Below, in pieces: positions 8,002 to 15,851 of a stretch of 25,604 nucleotides of DNA. The position numbers and the translations under genes were made by a program. The DNA comes from an uncultured Gardnerella sp. (lineage in GTDB: Bacteria > Actinomycetota > Actinomycetes > Actinomycetales > Bifidobacteriaceae): assembly GCA_947252975.1 (NCBI GenBank), contig CAMXWX010000013.1:1-25604 (forward strand). The letters are read 5' to 3'. Below the pieces are notes generated by a model. It had not been told where the DNA came from, ran no database searches, and saw nothing but the letters and a program-made list of their open reading frames with translations. Every line of letters begins with the position of its first letter. The stretch's first letter is position 1.

Positions 8002-11000
8002 CTTTTTGCGAATCATATTGAGAAAAGCCAATAAGCCCAACAAACTCATTAAACATGTTTCTCATACTTTCTACAATGCGACTTTTCTTCTCAGCGCGCA
8101 CCTTAGCCGCAGCGCCAAATCTGCTCATTCTAGGCATTAAATCATTAATGTCTGTACCAAGCTCACTTACTTCGCCAGCGCTAAAAGATTTCTCCATAAA
8201 CTTGCGAGTCAAAGCATCGTTTAATCCTTCACTTTGCACGAGTTGCGCCAAATCATGATTATACTTTTGCTCAACATACTCGCTCCAGCAATCAACAATG
8301 CTCAACTTGTTACCGTTAGAATCGTAAACGGTAATGTTACCTTCAGAATCCACAAGCTTCCCAAGCTCATTCTCGTTAAGCTGCGCAATAAACCCTTCAA
8401 TAAGCTTCTTTTTACTACGCAACTGAGGGCTTGCATCAACCATCAACCTAATAGAAGCAAGAACATTTTTATCTTTACAATGCCTGCTATGGTACTGTTC
8501 TACTAACATCAAAATATAGTCAATATTTACTTCTACTTGGCGCACAAGCTCCATCTCAAACACAACGTCATCCGTAATGTTTGCAATCTCGCCTTTTTGC
8601 TCTTTGCGCTTCCACTCTTCATGCAAATCCTGGTAATGCCCCAAGTAATCTTGCATATCGCGCTCTTTGATTATTTCGTTGCCTTCAAATTGATCGAAAG
8701 CTTTCAGCATGTTACGCAAGCGCAAAATATTGCTAAAAAGCGATATAAACTTTTTCTGATTCTCTTCTCCAACAATGTTGAAGCCTTGCAGCGGATACTT
8801 TTCCATAAGCTCATTTACTAAATCACTGTATCCGCAACGCTCAATTCCTTTATCGTCAACGTAACCGTTGAAAATCTGCTCAAACGTAGGGCAAAGCACA
8901 ATTCCTTGCGCATCTTTATCTCCAAAAAGAGCTACCGCTTCGTCAACTCTATAACTCAAATCCCTAAAGCACACAATGTTTCCGAATGTTTTAACGGAAT
9001 TTAAGATTCGATTTGTGCGCGAGAACGCTTGAATAAGCCCATGCATGCGAAGATTTTTATCTACCCAAAGCGTGTTCAAAGTTGTTGCATCAAAACCAGT
9101 TAGAAACATGTTGACTACAATCAAAACGTCAATTTCCTTATTTTTCATGCGAATTGAAACGTCTTTGTAATAGTTTTGGAATTTGTTATTTGACGCATCA
9201 TACGCAGTATTAAATATTTCGTTATAGTCTTTGATTGCGCTTTCCAAGAATTCTTGCGAATTTGCGTCTAGCTTTGCCGTGCTTTCGGAATTTTCTTCTC
9301 CAAGAGAACCCATGCCGTTGCTATACTCCGAAGAATCTGACTCACCCTCGTTTACTGCATAGCTAAAAATGGTTACCACTTTTAAGCGTTCGCTTGGAGG
9401 CAGATTTTGCTGCTGCTTTTTGAACTCGTTGTAATACAATTTTGCAAGCGGAATGTCTGCAACAGCAAAGATTGAATTAAAGCCGTTTACGTCAACTGCT
9501 TCAGAAGATTTTTTAGCCTCTAAAGTATTATGCTTATCTGCTGCAAGTTCTTTAACGTTTAGAATGCGCTTGTATTTGTAAGTTTTCTCGTTGCGATACG
9601 TTTTTTGACTAAAATGCTCAATAATGTATTGAACAACATTATGCACGCGATCTTTGTGCCTAATTACATCTGGTCGATTAATATCTTTAACCAATTCGTC
9701 GGTTGCTTTTTCCAGCTCGCTAGACGTTTTTACAGTAGCAACGTATTCCACGCGGAATGGCAACACATTTTTATCGTTAATCGCGTTAATGATTGTGTAC
9801 GTGTGCAAGCAAGGCCCAAAGGTTTGCTCGGTTGTAGAAATATGCGCAGCGTCGGATCCAGCAGCGTTCGCTTCAAAAATTGGCGTGCCAGTAAACCCAA
9901 AAAGCAAGCTATTTTTAAAGTGTTTTACAATATCCGCGTGCATGCCTCCAAATTGGCTTCGGTGGCATTCGTCAAAAATAAACACTATGCGCTTTTTGTA
10001 AATTTCATGGCTTGGGTTGTTGCTTATAAATCTACTAAGCTTTTGAATAGTGGTTATAATAAGCCTGCATTCTTCCGTATTGTCTTCTAGCTGTTTTGTA
10101 AGTACAGCTGTTGAAGTGTTACTATTTGCGGCTCCTTTTTCAAACGTGTCATATTCTCTCATTGTTTGATAGTCAAGGTCTTTACGGTCTACAACAAACA
10201 AAACTTTGTCAACAAGATTCTTGCCTTCTACGTCTTTCAAAGCTTTTACTAACTGCGATGTTTTGAAACTAGTTAGCGTTTTACCAGATCCAGTAGTATG
10301 CCAAACATAACCACCCTTTTGACGCTCTGATGATGGCATTTTGCTCGCATTAGCAAACATGTATTTTACGCGATTCACTATGTTTTCCGCTGCAGTAATC
10401 TGGTATGGTCGCATAACCATCAAGCATTTATCTGCATTAAAAACACAATATTTTGTAAGAATGTTAAGAATTACGTGCTTTGCAAAGAAGGTTTTAGCAA
10501 AATCGCATAAGTCGGAGATTATAGTGTTTTGAGCATCGGACCAATAATTTGTAAATTCAAAACTGTTACTTGTTGTTGTTTTGCTAGATCCTTTACTTTT
10601 CTGCTCATTGTAAGCATTATTGCGCGTTGAGTTAGAGTAATACTTTGTTTCAGTGCCGTTTGAGATTACAAAAATTTGCACGTATCCAAATAGTCCGCTT
10701 CCAGCCCAAAATGAGTCACGAGCATAACGGTTAATCTGATTGAACGCTTCTCTAATAGGCACGCCTCTGCGCTTTAGCTCAATGTGAACCATTGGCAAGC
10801 CGTTTACTAGAATCGTCACATCGTAACGATTGCTACACGCAGGACCATTTGCATCATTATTGTTTGCATTATCGTTTGTGTTAACAGCATACTGGTTAAT
10901 CACTTGCACAATATTCTTGTGAATATTTTCTTTGTCAATAATAGTAATGTTCTTATCTACGCCGTCATCTTTTTTGAGTATTTTAACGTTATCTCGCTGA

Positions 11001-11296
11001 ATAGTGTCTGTTTTATTGGCTATATCGTCAGTGCTGTTTGCAATATTTTCTTTGAAAAATCTTTCCCACTCATCATTTGAAAAATGGTAGTCGTTGAGCT
11101 TTTCAAGCTGCACGCGAAGATTTGTTATAAGATCTTTCTCGCTGTGAATGCGAGCATACTCGTAGCCTTGGGATTGCAAAATGTTAATAAACTCTTCTTC
11201 GAGCTGTGCTTCGCTTTGATAGCTGCCGTCGTTTCGCGCACTCGGCGTAAATGTAGACATTACAGTGCTATCTTGATTCTCTAACACAATTTTCAT
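7997..11296 (-). CDS. hsdR: type I restriction enzyme, endonuclease/translocase subunit
   Basis: 1099 residues, the usual size of HsdR. N-terminal nuclease of the PD-(D/E)xK kind: D159, E173-L-K175 in VHIELKR, and the associated QxxxY motif QINRY (187-191). Then an SF2 helicase/translocase: Walker A TTGSGKT (334-340), DECH (442-445), GFTGTP, and the arginine motif QAFSRTNRI in the second RecA domain. The C-terminus is helical and should dock on HsdM/HsdS. No frameshift or missing motif, so the enzyme looks functional. The frame opens with GTG at 11326, but the ATG at 11296 has AAGGA six bases upstream and is preferred. It follows hsdS by 39 bp. The protein cleaves unmethylated DNA after ATP-driven translocation. 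Confidence 0.96.
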   Translation of the reverse strand: MKIVLENQDSTVMSTFTPSARNDGSYQSEAQLEEEFINILQSQGYEYARIHSEKDLITNLRVQLEKLNDYHFSNDEWERFFKENIANSTDDIANKTDTIQRDNVKILKKDDGVDKNITIIDKENIHKNIVQVINQYAVNTNDNANNNDANGPACSNRYDVTILVNGLPMVHIELKRRGVPIREAFNQINRYARDSFWAGSGLFGYVQIFVISNGTETKYYSNSTRNNAYNEQKSKGSSKTTTSNSFEFTNYWSDAQNTIISDLCDFAKTFFAKHVILNILTKYCVFNADKCLMVMRPYQITAAENIVNRVKYMFANASKMPSSERQKGGYVWHTTGSGKTLTSFKTSQLVKALKDVEGKNLVDKVLFVVDRKDLDYQTMREYDTFEKGAANSNTSTAVLTKQLEDNTEECRLIITTIQKLSRFISNNPSHEIYKKRIVFIFDECHRSQFGGMHADIVKHFKNSLLFGFTGTPIFEANAAGSDAAHISTTEQTFGPCLHTYTIINAINDKNVLPFRVEYVATVKTSSELEKATDELVKDINRPDVIRHKDRVHNVVQYIIEHFSQKTYRNEKTYKYKRILNVKELAADKHNTLEAKKSSEAVDVNGFNSIFAVADIPLAKLYYNEFKKQQQNLPPSERLKVVTIFSYAVNEGESDSSEYSNGMGSLGEENSESTAKLDANSQEFLESAIKDYNEIFNTAYDASNNKFQNYYKDVSIRMKNKEIDVLIVVNMFLTGFDATTLNTLWVDKNLRMHGLIQAFSRTNRILNSVKTFGNIVCFRDLSYRVDEAVALFGDKDAQGIVLCPTFEQIFNGYVDDKGIERCGYSDLVNELMEKYPLQGFNIVGEENQKKFISLFSNILRLRNMLKAFDQFEGNEIIKERDMQDYLGHYQDLHEEWKRKEQKGEIANITDDVVFEMELVRQVEVNIDYILMLVEQYHSRHCKDKNVLASIRLMVDASPQLRSKKKLIEGFIAQLNENELGKLVDSEGNITVYDSNGNKLSIVDCWSEYVEQKYNHDLAQLVQSEGLNDALTRKFMEKSFSAGEVSELGTDINDLMPRMSRFGAAAKVRAEKKSRIVESMRNMFNEFVGLIGFSQYDSQKD

Positions 11297-11335
11297 TTTG
11301 CTTCCTTCTTTCTTACTCTTACTCACATTTTTCTA

Positions 11336-12505
11336 TTATGCACGCTTGAAGGTTAGGAGTTGATCGCGATAGTACTCGTATTGCTTGCGTCTAGCTTCGA
11401 TTTCTGCAGGCAAACCTTGAGTTAAATCATTGCACAACGCGTCAAAACGATCCAGAATTTGTACGATTTGATGCTGTACCTCTAGAGGCGGAACGGGGAG
11501 AACTAACTCCTCCAAGTCAGACTTGTTAATTGCAGGAACTCCGCCATCTTTCTTAAGAGACAATATTGCATACGAATTATTTGACAAGCAATAATACAAA
11601 TATTTATTTAATACAAAATCAGCATTTCCAGCGATTTTATAACATAAAGGTCCAAGCCAAAACTTATTTTTTTGATACCCAACATAACCAATACCACCTT
11701 GACCTCTAGAAGGCGTTGTCACCACATCCCCATCACAATTCCAATCTAATGAATATCCAGAATTAGTAGTTCCCGCATTAATATATTCATACAAAGAAGG
11801 TGATTCTTGAATATCACTTAATTTACTGCCAGTTGAAATAAAAGCAATATCGCCAATCTTCTTATACTCCACACCGTTTGGGCAGTAGCGCGATATAAGA
11901 GAGTGTAGGGGATTATTATCGTCAAATGTAAGAAGTGCATCGCGGTAGTATTCGTATTGCTTTTTACGAGCTGTAAGCTCTGCTGTAAGCTCTGCTGTAA
12001 GCTCTGTAAACGTGTCTAAAATCCGCACAATCTCCGCCTGTACGTCAATTGGCGGAACTGGGATTTCAAAATCTTCTGTTACATGTAAAGAAATTTGCGG
12101 CAACGATCCCATTCCAGAAGCTGCATCACGAAAATATTGAATGTTGTTTTTTAATATGTAATACAAGAATTTTACGCTAATTTGACTATCTGAAGTATAA
12201 GCCCACATCTCATTTTTAAAAGTAAATGGTTTATCAAAATAAACAGCATCAATAACACCTCGAGATTGCACTAAAACTGCTGGAACTCTCGTGATATTCG
12301 CTTTAGGTATGTCTGATTCATGAGCATTAATAACAGTTTTACCGCCGGCAAATATCCTAACTTCACCATCTTCAGAAGCTATTTCTTTCATCTTACTTGC
12401 AGTAATCGGAGTACCTTTAATACGAGAATAAACATCGCCAATTTTCTTATACTCCACACCGTTCGGGCACAATTCAGCGATTAACTCCTCAAGTTTGCTA
12501 GTCAT
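11336..12505 (-). CDS. hsdS: type I restriction enzyme, DNA-specificity subunit
   Basis: 389 residues in two halves, each with one target recognition domain followed by a conserved helical spacer. Each half begins with the same words, CPNGVEYKKIGD (13-24 and 208-219), and ends with RKQYEYYRDxLLTF (181-194 and 373-386). Between half one and its spacer sits ELTA three times (168-179), the TAEL-type repeat of the EcoR124 (type IC) family, which sets the number of unspecified bases between the two half-sites. The two recognition domains differ strongly, as expected for a bipartite target; the target itself cannot be read from sequence. The ATG at 12505 overlaps the hsdM stop by 4 bp (ATGA), so the two are translationally coupled. 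Confidence 0.95.
   Translation of the reverse strand: MTSKLEELIAELCPNGVEYKKIGDVYSRIKGTPITASKMKEIASEDGEVRIFAGGKTVINAHESDIPKANITRVPAVLVQSRGVIDAVYFDKPFTFKNEMWAYTSDSQISVKFLYYILKNNIQYFRDAASGMGSLPQISLHVTEDFEIPVPPIDVQAEIVRILDTFTELTAELTAELTARKKQYEYYRDALLTFDDNNPLHSLISRYCPNGVEYKKIGDIAFISTGSKLSDIQESPSLYEYINAGTTNSGYSLDWNCDGDVVTTPSRGQGGIGYVGYQKNKFWLGPLCYKIAGNADFVLNKYLYYCLSNNSYAILSLKKDGGVPAINKSDLEELVLPVPPLEVQHQIVQILDRFDALCNDLTQGLPAEIEARRKQYEYYRDQLLTFKRA
11849..12469. repeat. pair of 36-bp direct repeats inside hsdS
   Basis: Positions 11849-11884 and 12434-12469 match at 34 of 36 bases and encode the CPNGVEYKKIGD entry of each half. Recombination between them would exchange or delete the first recognition domain, a known way of making new HsdS specificities. 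Confidence 0.85.
11970..12005. repeat. hsdS: three perfect 12-bp repeats encoding ELTA in HsdS
   Basis: The unit GCTGTAAGCTCT (plus strand) is repeated exactly three times at 11970-11981, 11982-11993 and 11994-12005. It encodes ELTA-ELTA-ELTA at residues 168-179 in the central spacer. In the EcoR124 family, two versus three such units lengthen the gap in the target by one base. Perfect identity at DNA level makes slippage between unit numbers likely. Confidence 0.95.
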
Positions 12506-14106
12506 TGAGCCACCTCGCTATTATCGAAGTTAACGCTGCCAGCTTCAATCTCGCTTACAATCTTCTCAATTTGTTCGCGCAACTCCTGCTCTCTAGCACA
12601 AACCGACGCAATTTGTGCGTTAAGCTCTGTAATATCAATCTTTTCGCGAGTATCTTCTGCTTCAACGTACGTGGAAACGGAAAGATTGTATTTATTTGAC
12701 TCCACTTCTTCCAAAGACGCAACGTGCGCAATGTGCTCCACATCTTGCCTAGAAGTGTACCATTTAACAATCTGCTCAATATTCTCATCCGAAAGCTTGT
12801 TACTATTCGTTGACTTTACAAACTCTTGGCTAGCATCAACAAATAGTATGGAAGTGTCGTTTTGCTTGTTTTTGCGCAAAACCATAATGCACGTAGCAAT
12901 CGAAGTGCCAAAGAACAAGTTGCTCGGAAGTTGAATCACGCAATCAACAGCATTATGCTCAATTAAATATTGGCGAATCTTTTGCTCAGCTCCGCCGCGG
13001 TACATAATTCCTGGGAAGCAAACAATTGCAGCAGCGCCGTTTTCTGCTAGATGCGCCAAGCAGTGCAAAACAAACGCCATGTCTGCCTTGCTTTTTGGAG
13101 CAAGCACGCCCGCTGGAGCAAAACGAGGATCGTTAATCATAAGCGGATTAGAATCCCCCTCCCAACTCGTGGAATAAGGTGGATTAGAAACAACCAGCTC
13201 AAACTTTTTATTAGCATCGATTTGCGGATTTATAAGAGTATCACCACACGTAATCTCAAACTTGTTAAAATTCACATCGTGCAAAAACATGTTCATGCGG
13301 CACAAGTTGTAGCTAGTAACGTTCTTTTCTTGACCGTAAAAACCGCCATTAATGTTTTCAATGCCTAGCACTTTTTTGGCCTTTAGCAGAAGCGAGCCAG
13401 AACCGCACGCGGGATCATACACGCTGGAAATGCTTGATTTTCCAACAGTTCCAAGGCGCGTGAGCAGCATTGAGACTTCTGCAGGCGTAAAGTATTCGCC
13501 GCCAGACTTGCCAGCGTTCGACGCATACAAGCCCATTAAATACTCATAAGCGTCACCAAAAGCCTCAATCACGTTGTTGTTTACGCTACCAAGCTTCATC
13601 TCACTAATCACTTGTAATAACTTAACAAAACGCTTATTGCGGCCTTCAACAGTGTCTGCAAGCTTAATATTATTCACATCGTAATCGGAGAATAATCCCT
13701 TAAAATCGTCAGAGGAATCAGTGCCTTGAGAAGAAGCTTCAATATTGCGGAACACGCGGCTTAATGTTTCGTTCAGATTGCTATCTTGAGGAGCGTTCTT
13801 AAGCACATTGCAAAACAGTTCGCTAGGAAGTATAAAGAAGCCTTTAGCTGAAATCATCTCACTGCGAAGAGGCTCTGCATCTTCATCGCTTATTTTTGCA
13901 TAATCAAAGTCTGGATCGCCGCCTTCAGATTCATGCTCGTTTTTATTGATGTAATCGCATAAATTCTCGGAAATATAGCGATAAAACATTGTGCACAATA
14001 CGTATGCTTTGAAGTCCCAACCATCAACGGAACCTCGCAAATCGTCGGCAATCTTCCAAATCGTGCGATGCAATTCCGCGCGTTCTTCTTCTTTGCGAGT
14101 GTCCAT
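12502..14106 (-). CDS. hsdM: type I restriction enzyme, adenine methyltransferase subunit
   Basis: 534 residues. The N-terminal helical domain carries the family words ELHRTIWKIADDLRGSVDGWDFKAYVL. Then GGEYFTP, the SAM-binding motif DPACGSGSLL (231-240) and the catalytic NPPY (308-311) of N6-adenine methyltransferases; the C-terminus is a coiled coil for HsdS contact. The frame is open from an ATG at 14151 with no ribosome binding site; the ATG at 14106 has GGGAG seven bases upstream and begins MDTRKEEERAELHRT, closer to known HsdM starts, so it is chosen. First gene of the hsdM-hsdS-hsdR operon. It methylates the host target and forms the M2S1 core. TAGAAT at about 14191-14196 (minus strand) is a possible -10, but I see no -35. 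Confidence 0.95.
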   Translation of the reverse strand: MDTRKEEERAELHRTIWKIADDLRGSVDGWDFKAYVLCTMFYRYISENLCDYINKNEHESEGGDPDFDYAKISDEDAEPLRSEMISAKGFFILPSELFCNVLKNAPQDSNLNETLSRVFRNIEASSQGTDSSDDFKGLFSDYDVNNIKLADTVEGRNKRFVKLLQVISEMKLGSVNNNVIEAFGDAYEYLMGLYASNAGKSGGEYFTPAEVSMLLTRLGTVGKSSISSVYDPACGSGSLLLKAKKVLGIENINGGFYGQEKNVTSYNLCRMNMFLHDVNFNKFEITCGDTLINPQIDANKKFELVVSNPPYSTSWEGDSNPLMINDPRFAPAGVLAPKSKADMAFVLHCLAHLAENGAAAIVCFPGIMYRGGAEQKIRQYLIEHNAVDCVIQLPSNLFFGTSIATCIMVLRKNKQNDTSILFVDASQEFVKSTNSNKLSDENIEQIVKWYTSRQDVEHIAHVASLEEVESNKYNLSVSTYVEAEDTREKIDITELNAQIASVCAREQELREQIEKIVSEIEAGSVNFDNSEVAQ

Positions 14107-14228
14107 TCTGCTGCTCCCTATTTGTGCAATTTCTGCACGCGTATGCGCCATAATTAAATAAACGCAACAATTAAATAAGCGTTCTTTAATATTCTACTGT
14201 AAACGCGCACAATCAGCAGCAACGCTAC

Positions 14229-14254
14229 CGTATTGCTTGCATCTAGCTTCGATT
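14229..14254 (-). pseudogene. 26-bp relic of an hsdS 3' end upstream of hsdM
   Basis: Positions 14229-14254 match 11377-11402, the 3' end of hsdS encoding IEARRKQYE, at 25 of 26 bases. Read in the same frame, the copy gives IEARCKQY. It stands in the gap between apbE and hsdM in the same orientation as hsdS, and nothing else of hsdS is recognisable around it. It is likely a scar of an earlier S gene or of an exchange at the locus border. Chance similarity is possible but unlikely at this length. Confidence 0.6.
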
Positions 14255-14302
14255 CTTGTAAGCAAGATAGCTCGCATAGTCATTATTGGGTATTAGTCAG
14301 AA

Positions 14303-15358
14303 TCATTCGGCAAAAAAGTGCGCCGAGAAGGCGGATGTTTTGCGAAGCACATGATTTGGCAGCATTACAGCAAACTCAGCGCCAACATTTTGCACGATTT
14401 TTTGCAAATCGCTTTCTTTCGATACAAACAACGCACTTGCAATCGCGTCGGCATAAGCCGTTGGAAAATCGCAAGTTTTGCTAGGAACATACGCCCAGCT
14501 TGCGCATAAATCGCAAGCAGGAATGCCATCGAGAGCGTTAATCAAGTGAGTCGCAATTAAATTAAACTCAAAGCCACTTGCATCTTTGCCTAAGTAACTT
14601 GCGTCTTTTACTTTCCATCGCCTTCTTGCATTAGACGATGCACACAACGCTCCGCTTGCGATTGATGCCACTCCAACTGCTTGAGTTGTGTCAAAAGGAT
14701 TTTCCAGAGCCACTTTTATTTGACTATTCTCATCGCTAAAGCAAGCGCGCATATCGCCGCCTGCGTTTACCAAAAAATCAAAATCGGCATGCGAATAGCT
14801 ATTCGAAGGCGAATCGCCGCTAAGCTCCTCTTTAATAATCTGTGTTACAAGATCCGCAAAATAGCCTTTTCCAGCTGCACCAAAATCAAGCTGCACTGGC
14901 TGATTTGTGCAAAGCGTTGTGCCGCCGCCACCTTGCGAAATATCTGCCCACGTAACTGGCAAAGCGCGGCGATAGTTAGACCAACTGTCACTGCTACTAT
15001 TCTCATTCTTATCTGTACTAACTGCGGATTGCGGAATAAAGCGAACAGAATTGTTGTAGCCAAGCGCAAGCAAATCCGCGCCAATGCACGCGTCAAAAGC
15101 ACCGTGCGCTGCAGCGTAAAACTCGCTATAAAGCGCAAAAAGTGGCTGCGCCCACGTTGGAAACTCAAACTCGCCGCCATGCTCCGCACGAGCCATGCGC
15201 GAAACAAGGGAATCCGCACGAAAGCGCGAAAGCACCGATTCATACTCTTCAACAAAATCGCGAATCCGCTGCTCAACGCGCTGCGAAATCGGCACGCTGC
15301 TAGAGATAATAATCCCCGTGCCAAGCGCGCGCTCAATCGCCACAACGTTCCTAAACAT
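14303..15358 (-). CDS. apbE: FAD:protein FMN transferase
   Basis: 351 residues. ApbE enzymes use FAD to attach FMN covalently to Ser/Thr of partner proteins with Mg2+. Family motifs in order: ERALGTG near the N-terminus, DFGAAGKGYFAD (the GxxxKGxxxD element, 158-169), VNAGGD (197-202), THLINALDG in place of the usual HIIDPxTG (270-278), and YADAIASALFV (302-312). A Ser/Asn-rich insertion at about 112-128 follows the D-x-IGADLL segment. No signal peptide or lipobox is visible, so a cytoplasmic location is suggested. The frame opens at a TTG (15394); the ATG at 15358 with GAGG six bases before it is preferred. No flavinylation target (FMN-binding domain) occurs in the window. Its neighbours are unrelated R-M genes. 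Confidence 0.92.
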   Translation of the reverse strand: MFRNVVAIERALGTGIIISSSVPISQRVEQRIRDFVEEYESVLSRFRADSLVSRMARAEHGGEFEFPTWAQPLFALYSEFYAAAHGAFDACIGADLLALGYNNSVRFIPQSAVSTDKNENSSSDSWSNYRRALPVTWADISQGGGGTTLCTNQPVQLDFGAAGKGYFADLVTQIIKEELSGDSPSNSYSHADFDFLVNAGGDMRACFSDENSQIKVALENPFDTTQAVGVASIASGALCASSNARRRWKVKDASYLGKDASGFEFNLIATHLINALDGIPACDLCASWAYVPSKTCDFPTAYADAIASALFVSKESDLQKIVQNVGAEFAVMLPNHVLRKTSAFSAHFFAE

Positions 15359-15409
15359 CGCTTGCCTCACTCCCAACATCAAACACTTTATCAATCATAA
15401 AAAACCACA

Positions 15410-15438
15410 ACAATACCCCCCCTCCAAAAAAGCCACAA
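15410..15438 (-). promoter_or_regulatory. possible apbE promoter with a G7 spacer tract
   Basis: On the minus strand, TTGTGG (15433-15438) and TATTGT (15410-15415) are separated by exactly 17 bases, and the seven bases next to the -10 are all G (15416-15422). Both hexamers are imperfect. The distance to the apbE ATG is about 50 bp. Confidence 0.35.
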
Positions 15439-15476
15439 AACAGCAAAATGTCGTCATGGTTTACAGGCAGTCGCAT

Positions 15477-15543
15477 TCTATACCTACATTTTGCCAAAAT
15501 GAAGGCATAGCGAGTAAAAAACATTCGTCTATACCTACATTTT
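15477..15543. repeat. two 16-bp direct repeats 51 bp apart
   Basis: TCTATACCTACATTTT occurs at 15477-15492 and 15528-15543, each followed by a GC/CG step and an A-run. The first copy runs into the 15-bp palindrome CATTTTGCCAAAATG (15487-15501). They could be paired binding sites upstream of apbE. Confidence 0.75.
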
Positions 15544-15638
15544 CGCAAAAACGCACTATAGAAACATAGGTAGCATCGACAACATCAACATAACGCCACT
15601 CGTTTCGAGTAGCATGATTTACGCGCTTTAATGCCAAG

Positions 15639-15708
15639 CAAATCCCACTTCGCGAAACCAGCCAAATCCCACTTCGCAAATTTGAAAATTTTTTAATTTT
15701 GCGAAGTG
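15639..15708. repeat. CACTTCGC repeats with an 11-bp hairpin
   Basis: CAAATCCCACTTCGC occurs at 15639-15653 and 15663-15677 (24-bp period). The second copy forms a perfect 11-bp inverted repeat, CACTTCGCAAA (15670-15680) with TTTGCGAAGTG (15698-15708), around an AT-rich loop of 17 bases. No T-run follows on either side that would make it a normal terminator. Confidence 0.75.
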
Positions 15709-15765
15709 AGAAGACATTCACGCAAGCCTCAAAACATAATAAACAGAAAGCAATAAGCGGAATAC

Positions 15766-15812
15766 AAAAGGGCCTTCGAGCGTGAACGCAAGCGAACACA
15801 AACGAAAGCCCT
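15766..15812 (-). terminator. rho-independent terminator after the ATPase gene (copy 1 of a repeat)
   Basis: On the minus strand AGGGCTTTCG (15803-15812) pairs with CGAAGGCCCT (15769-15778), one pair being G-U, followed by TTTTG. It is about 40 bp downstream of the ATPase stop. The segment 15761-15823 is repeated at 17747-17829, with an exact 36-bp core at 15788-15823. Confidence 0.75.
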
Positions 15813-15851
15813 AAAACACTAGCATCTACTTGTAATTCCTACTTATAGACC

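Larger units (their letters stand above)
15359..15851. other. repeat-rich intergenic region between the ATPase gene and apbE
   Basis: About 490 bp without a gene I can support. From right to left it holds the terminator of the ATPase gene, a cluster of CACTTCGC direct and inverted repeats (15639-15708), a pair of 16-bp direct repeats (15477-15543) and a possible apbE promoter (15410-15438). Minus-strand ORFs here (for example 15461-15799) are built from these repeats and resemble no family I know. Confidence 0.6.

Noticed and set aside
11336..12505. Invertible multi-hsdS shufflon
   Set aside because: There is only one hsdS, no recombinase gene and no inverted repeats between S genes in the window; only direct repeats and a short relic are present.
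15670..15708. Rho-independent terminator
   Set aside because: The stem is good, but no T-run follows on either strand, and a better terminator for the ATPase gene lies at 15766-15812.
15461..15799. Minus-strand ORF of 112 codons in the gap upstream of apbE
   Set aside because: It is composed of the terminator repeat, the CACTTCGC repeats and the 16-bp direct repeats, has no ribosome binding site I can see and resembles no known family.
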